NCBI GenBank assembly: GCA_963781705.1
Contig: CAWAGP010000010.1
Coordinates: forward strand, 992,001-1,056,000
Reading direction: 5' to 3'
Source of the DNA: JALYGJ01 sp963781705
GTDB lineage: Bacteria > Chloroflexota > Limnocylindria > Limnocylindrales > CSP1-4
Length of the DNA: 64,000 nt
Part shown: positions 61,545 to 64,000 of the stretch, piece after piece
How positions within the stretch are numbered: position 1 is the stretch's first letter
Layout of the letters: each line of letters opens with the position of its first letter
Made by a program: the position numbers and the translations under genes
The notes under the pieces: generated by a model
What the model saw: only the letters and a program-made list of their open reading frames with translations
What the model was told of the DNA's origin: nothing
Databases searched by the model: none

Positions 61545-62777
61545 ATGGCCGTCACGTACCGCATCCCCGGCGCGATCCTCACCGAGCGCGAGCACACCGT
61601 TCCCCTCGACCATGACCAGTCCGGCGGCGCAACCATCACGGTTTTCACCCGCGAAGTCGCCGTGCCGGGCGGCGAGGACAGGCCATATCTCGTCTTCCTG
61701 CAGGGCGGTCCGGGCATGGAGGCGGCCCGGCCGACCAGTCCGCCAGGCGGCTGGCTCAAGCGCGCGCTGCAGGAGTACCGCGTGTTGCTGCTCGACCAGC
61801 GCGGCACCGGCCGATCGACGCCAGTGGGCACCGGCATCCCGGGCGACACCGCCGAGCAGCAGGCCGATTACCTGACCCACTTCCGGGCCGACTCGATCGT
61901 CCGCGACGCCGAACTCATTCGCCAGGAACTGGGCGTCGAGCGCTGGAGCATCCTGGGCCAGAGTTTCGGCGGATTTACTTCGCTGACCTACCTTTCGTTT
62001 GCCCCGGAGGGGTTGCGCGAGGCGCTCATCACCGGCGGCCTGTCGCCCGTCGGCCGGCCGGTCGACGATGTGTATGGCGCGACCTATCGACGCCTGATCC
62101 AGAAGAACAGGCAGTACTACGAGCGTTACCCGGACGACCAGCAGCGCGCGCGCGAGATCTTCACGCGGCTCGACGGTGAGGACGTGCGCCTGCCCAATGG
62201 CGACCGGCTGACCGCGCGACGCTTCCGCCAGCTGGGCATGTTCCTGGGCGCGAGCGACGGCTTCGAAAGCATCCACCATGTGCTCGAGCTGCCCTTCGGC
62301 TCGAACGGCTTCCTGTACGACGCGCAGAAGGGCGCCTCGAGCTGGGAGCGCAACCCCATCTACGCCACGATGCACGAGTCGTCGTACGCCGACGGAGTGG
62401 CTACCCGATGGTCGTCTGCGCGGCTGCAGCCCGCCGAGATCGAGACCGAGGGCTACTTCACCGCCGAACACGTCTTCCCGTGGATGTGGGAGGACTACGC
62501 CGGGCTGCGCCCGCAGCGCGAGGCGGCCGAGATCCTGGCCGAGCACCAGTGGCCGCGACTGTACGACGCCGACCAGTTGCGCCACAACGAGGTGCCCGTG
62601 GCGGCGACCATCTATGCCTACGATCTGTACGTCGAGCGCGAATTCGCCGAGGAAACGGCAGCGCTGGTGCGCGGCCTGAAGCCATGGCTGACCAGCGAAT
62701 ACGAGCACAATGGCCTGCGCGCGAACGGCGAGCACGTGCTCGGTCGCCTGATCGACCTTGCGCGCGGCCGAGCCTGA
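61545..62777 (+). CDS. Alpha/beta hydrolase, S33 prolyl aminopeptidase-like
   Basis: A 410-residue S33-type peptidase. LQGGPGMEAARP is the HGGPG-like oxyanion motif, LLLDQRGTGRSTPV is characteristic of proline iminopeptidases, and the nucleophile is GQSFGG. The late His would be in RHNEVPV or YEHNGLR. A long helical cap lies between about residues 160 and 310. Such enzymes remove N-terminal proline from peptides; specificity is inferred from family only. Confidence 0.88.
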   Translation: MAVTYRIPGAILTEREHTVPLDHDQSGGATITVFTREVAVPGGEDRPYLVFLQGGPGMEAARPTSPPGGWLKRALQEYRVLLLDQRGTGRSTPVGTGIPGDTAEQQADYLTHFRADSIVRDAELIRQELGVERWSILGQSFGGFTSLTYLSFAPEGLREALITGGLSPVGRPVDDVYGATYRRLIQKNRQYYERYPDDQQRAREIFTRLDGEDVRLPNGDRLTARRFRQLGMFLGASDGFESIHHVLELPFGSNGFLYDAQKGASSWERNPIYATMHESSYADGVATRWSSARLQPAEIETEGYFTAEHVFPWMWEDYAGLRPQREAAEILAEHQWPRLYDADQLRHNEVPVAATIYAYDLYVEREFAEETAALVRGLKPWLTSEYEHNGLRANGEHVLGRLIDLARGRA

Positions 62778-62874
62778 GCCGGTCGCGCTAAGCTGTTGCG
62801 CGTCATGACCATTCCGCTCGGCGGGCGTGCCTTGTACGCCTGGCTGGCCACGCTCACTCGCCAGAACGGCTGAT

Positions 62875-62910
62875 CCGCCCCTTCCCATCAAGCGTCGGAG
62901 GAAGGGGCGG
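62875..62910 (+). repeat. Inverted repeat after the S33 gene
   Basis: CCGCCCCTTCC and GGAAGGGGCGG form a perfect 11-bp stem with a 14-nt loop. No T-run follows, so it is not a typical intrinsic terminator; it may be a stable mRNA end structure or a protein-binding site. The rest of 62778-62985 shows no gene I can support. Confidence 0.6.
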
Positions 62911-62985
62911 GACAGACGCGCGCTGCCCCACATCGACGTGTGGGCGTGCTCAGCGCGTCGTCTCGCGGAGTGCGAGGAGTAGGTC

Positions 62986-63918
62986 ATGCCGATGCCACAT
63001 CGGACCTTCGCCCAGGTAGCCAAGCGCCGGCTGACGGGCACGGAGGGCAAGGAGCGCATCAAGGTCGTCAGGGAGCTGCTTTCGGAGCTGCCCGACTACA
63101 AGAACGGACCCTATGCCGACCTGCGCAAATGGCTGGTCGGCGAAATCGAGGACACCCGCGTACGGTCCCGGGCGGTGCACCGCGACTCGATCGCCGTGCG
63201 CCGCGAAGGTGCCGCGCAGGTCGCGCTGGTGGGCCCGCCCAATGTCGGCAAGTCGTCCCTGCTGCAGGCGCTCTCGGAGATCCAGATCAAGACCGGTGAC
63301 TACCCCTTCACGACGCTGCGGCCGATACCGGCGCTGACGCGGATCGGCGGCGTGCTGGTGCAATTGCTCGAGATCCCTGGCTTGATCGCGGGCGCCGGCG
63401 ACGACCGAGGCGGCGGCCGCGCCCTGCTTGGCGTGCTCCGCTCGGCCGACGCGATCGTCTATTGCCTGCGCGCGTCGGGTGACCCGGCCGAGCTCCACGC
63501 CGTGCGGGAAGAGATCGAGCTCGCCGGCATCGATCTGCCCGCCTTCCTCGCGGCGACACGGGCCGACGAGGCGGCCGAGGACGACTTCGACCGGCTGCGA
63601 CGCGCCTTCCCTGACCTCGAGGTGCTGCCGGTCTCGGTGCTCGACGATGGATCGCTGGATGCGCTACGCGCCCACGTCTGGCGGCTGACCGGCCTCATTC
63701 GCGTCTACCTGCACACCAACGGCGTGGTGGCCGAGACGCCCCTGGCGCTCACTCCACCGGCGAGCGTGGCCGACGTGGCCGATGCCGTCCACCACGATCT
63801 CGCCGAGAGCTTTGTCGGCGCGCTGTTGTGGGGCCCCTCCGCGCGCTTCGACGGCCAGCGCGTCGGTCGCACGCAACCAGTCCAGGATGGCGACGTGGTG
63901 GAGATACTCAAGGCATGA
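62986..63918 (+). CDS. DRG/Obg-type GTPase with TGS domain
   Basis: A 310-residue GTPase. P-loop LVGPPNVGKSSLLQAL is at about 80; the G2-G3 part reads TGDYPFTTLRPIPA and LLEIPGLIAGAGDDRGGGRA, typical of the DRG branch of the Obg family; G4 is replaced by TRAD. The C-terminal TGS domain ends GRTQPVQDGDVVEILKA. The N-terminus (AQVAKRRLTGTEGKERIKVV) is DRG-like. Likely ribosome-associated, by family analogy. GAGGAG lies 8 nt before ATG. Confidence 0.88.
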   Translation: MPMPHRTFAQVAKRRLTGTEGKERIKVVRELLSELPDYKNGPYADLRKWLVGEIEDTRVRSRAVHRDSIAVRREGAAQVALVGPPNVGKSSLLQALSEIQIKTGDYPFTTLRPIPALTRIGGVLVQLLEIPGLIAGAGDDRGGGRALLGVLRSADAIVYCLRASGDPAELHAVREEIELAGIDLPAFLAATRADEAAEDDFDRLRRAFPDLEVLPVSVLDDGSLDALRAHVWRLTGLIRVYLHTNGVVAETPLALTPPASVADVADAVHHDLAESFVGALLWGPSARFDGQRVGRTQPVQDGDVVEILKA

Positions 63919-64000
63919 CAGTCACCCAGAACAAGGACCTCGTGCGCCTCTTCGTGCAGCAGGTCTTCGAGGAACGCCGGCCGGCTGCGGTCGACCAGTT
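63915..64000 (+). CDS. SnoaL/ester-cyclase-like protein, N-terminal part (runs off the right edge)
   Basis: The first 28 codons (VTQNKDLVRLFVQQVFEERR) look like the start of a SnoaL-like or ester-cyclase NTF2-fold protein. It overlaps the GTPase stop by ATGA. Too little is present for a firm call. Confidence 0.5.
   Translation, partial: MTVTQNKDLVRLFVQQVFEERRPAAVDQ

Noticed and set aside
62804..62985. A possible small gene after the S33 peptidase (ATG at 62804 behind TAAGCT)
   Set aside because: The frame has an 11-nt gap from the hexamer, Arg/Ser-rich nonsense composition, and crosses the inverted repeat. No protein-like features.
1..64000. CRISPR arrays, toxin-antitoxin pairs, phage genes or complete insertion sequences
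   Set aside because: Scanned for regular repeats, transposase motifs and small paired genes; none could be supported.

Overview
The window is a 64-kb piece of a bacterial chromosome. GC content is high, and codon third positions are almost always G or C. Gene order, a short EF-Ts, an archaeal-type prolyl-tRNA synthetase, a single-pass RodZ-like protein with bacterial Ig-like repeats, and a putative leaderless promoter style (TANNNT 6-9 nt before the start codon) fit a Gram-positive-related, high-GC Terrabacteria lineage. An uncultured Chloroflexota is my best guess, but this is inference without any database search. No rRNA, tRNA, CRISPR array or intact insertion sequence was seen.

Layout. 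0-22 kb is a dense housekeeping block: acpP(partial)-rnc-smc-ftsY, then ffh-DUF3352-rpsP-khpA-rimM-trmD, then rplS, rnhB, yraN, and then rpsB-tsf-pyrH-frr-uppS-cdsA-dxr-rseP-ispG. Together these cover fatty-acid carrier, chromosome condensation, SRP targeting, ribosome assembly, tRNA methylation, pyrimidine nucleotide, isoprenoid and phospholipid synthesis. Two single genes on the minus strand (an MFS permease and a VOC protein) interrupt it. 22-30 kb is more accessory: a membrane protein, proS, a cellobiose phosphorylase gene flanked by two diverged 0.3-kb direct repeats with a remnant of a sugar ABC permease, a DUF554 protein and a flavin disulfide reductase. 30-45 kb is the nusA-ylxR-infB-rbfA-nrnA-truB-ribF-rpsO-pnp-udg-rnj-ftsK block. 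45-64 kb carries a rodZ-like gene, cinA C-domain, a MurC-type ligase, yajQ, a ThDP enzyme, a MarR-controlled heterodimeric ABC exporter, GNAT, a TPM-domain protein, a DUF4352 membrane protein, exonuclease III, two alpha/beta hydrolases and a DRG-type TGS GTPase.

Most notable. The pnp gene encodes an 863-residue polynucleotide phosphorylase in which a complete DnaQ-like DEDDh 3'-5' exonuclease domain (all five catalytic residues present) is embedded in the helical linker between the two RNase PH cores. I know of no described PNPase with this architecture. Its Shine-Dalgarno lies in a perfect 7-bp hairpin. The gene sits in a run of RNA-decay genes (nrnA, pnp, rnj).

Sequence quality. Several genes are broken by single-base shifts, mostly +1 in short homopolymers. 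They include ffh, dxr and cdsA, which should be essential, and cdsA alone needs about eight shifts. This points to consensus errors in the assembly (worst at 17.7-18.7 kb) rather than real decay. These genes are listed as frame-disrupted CDS.
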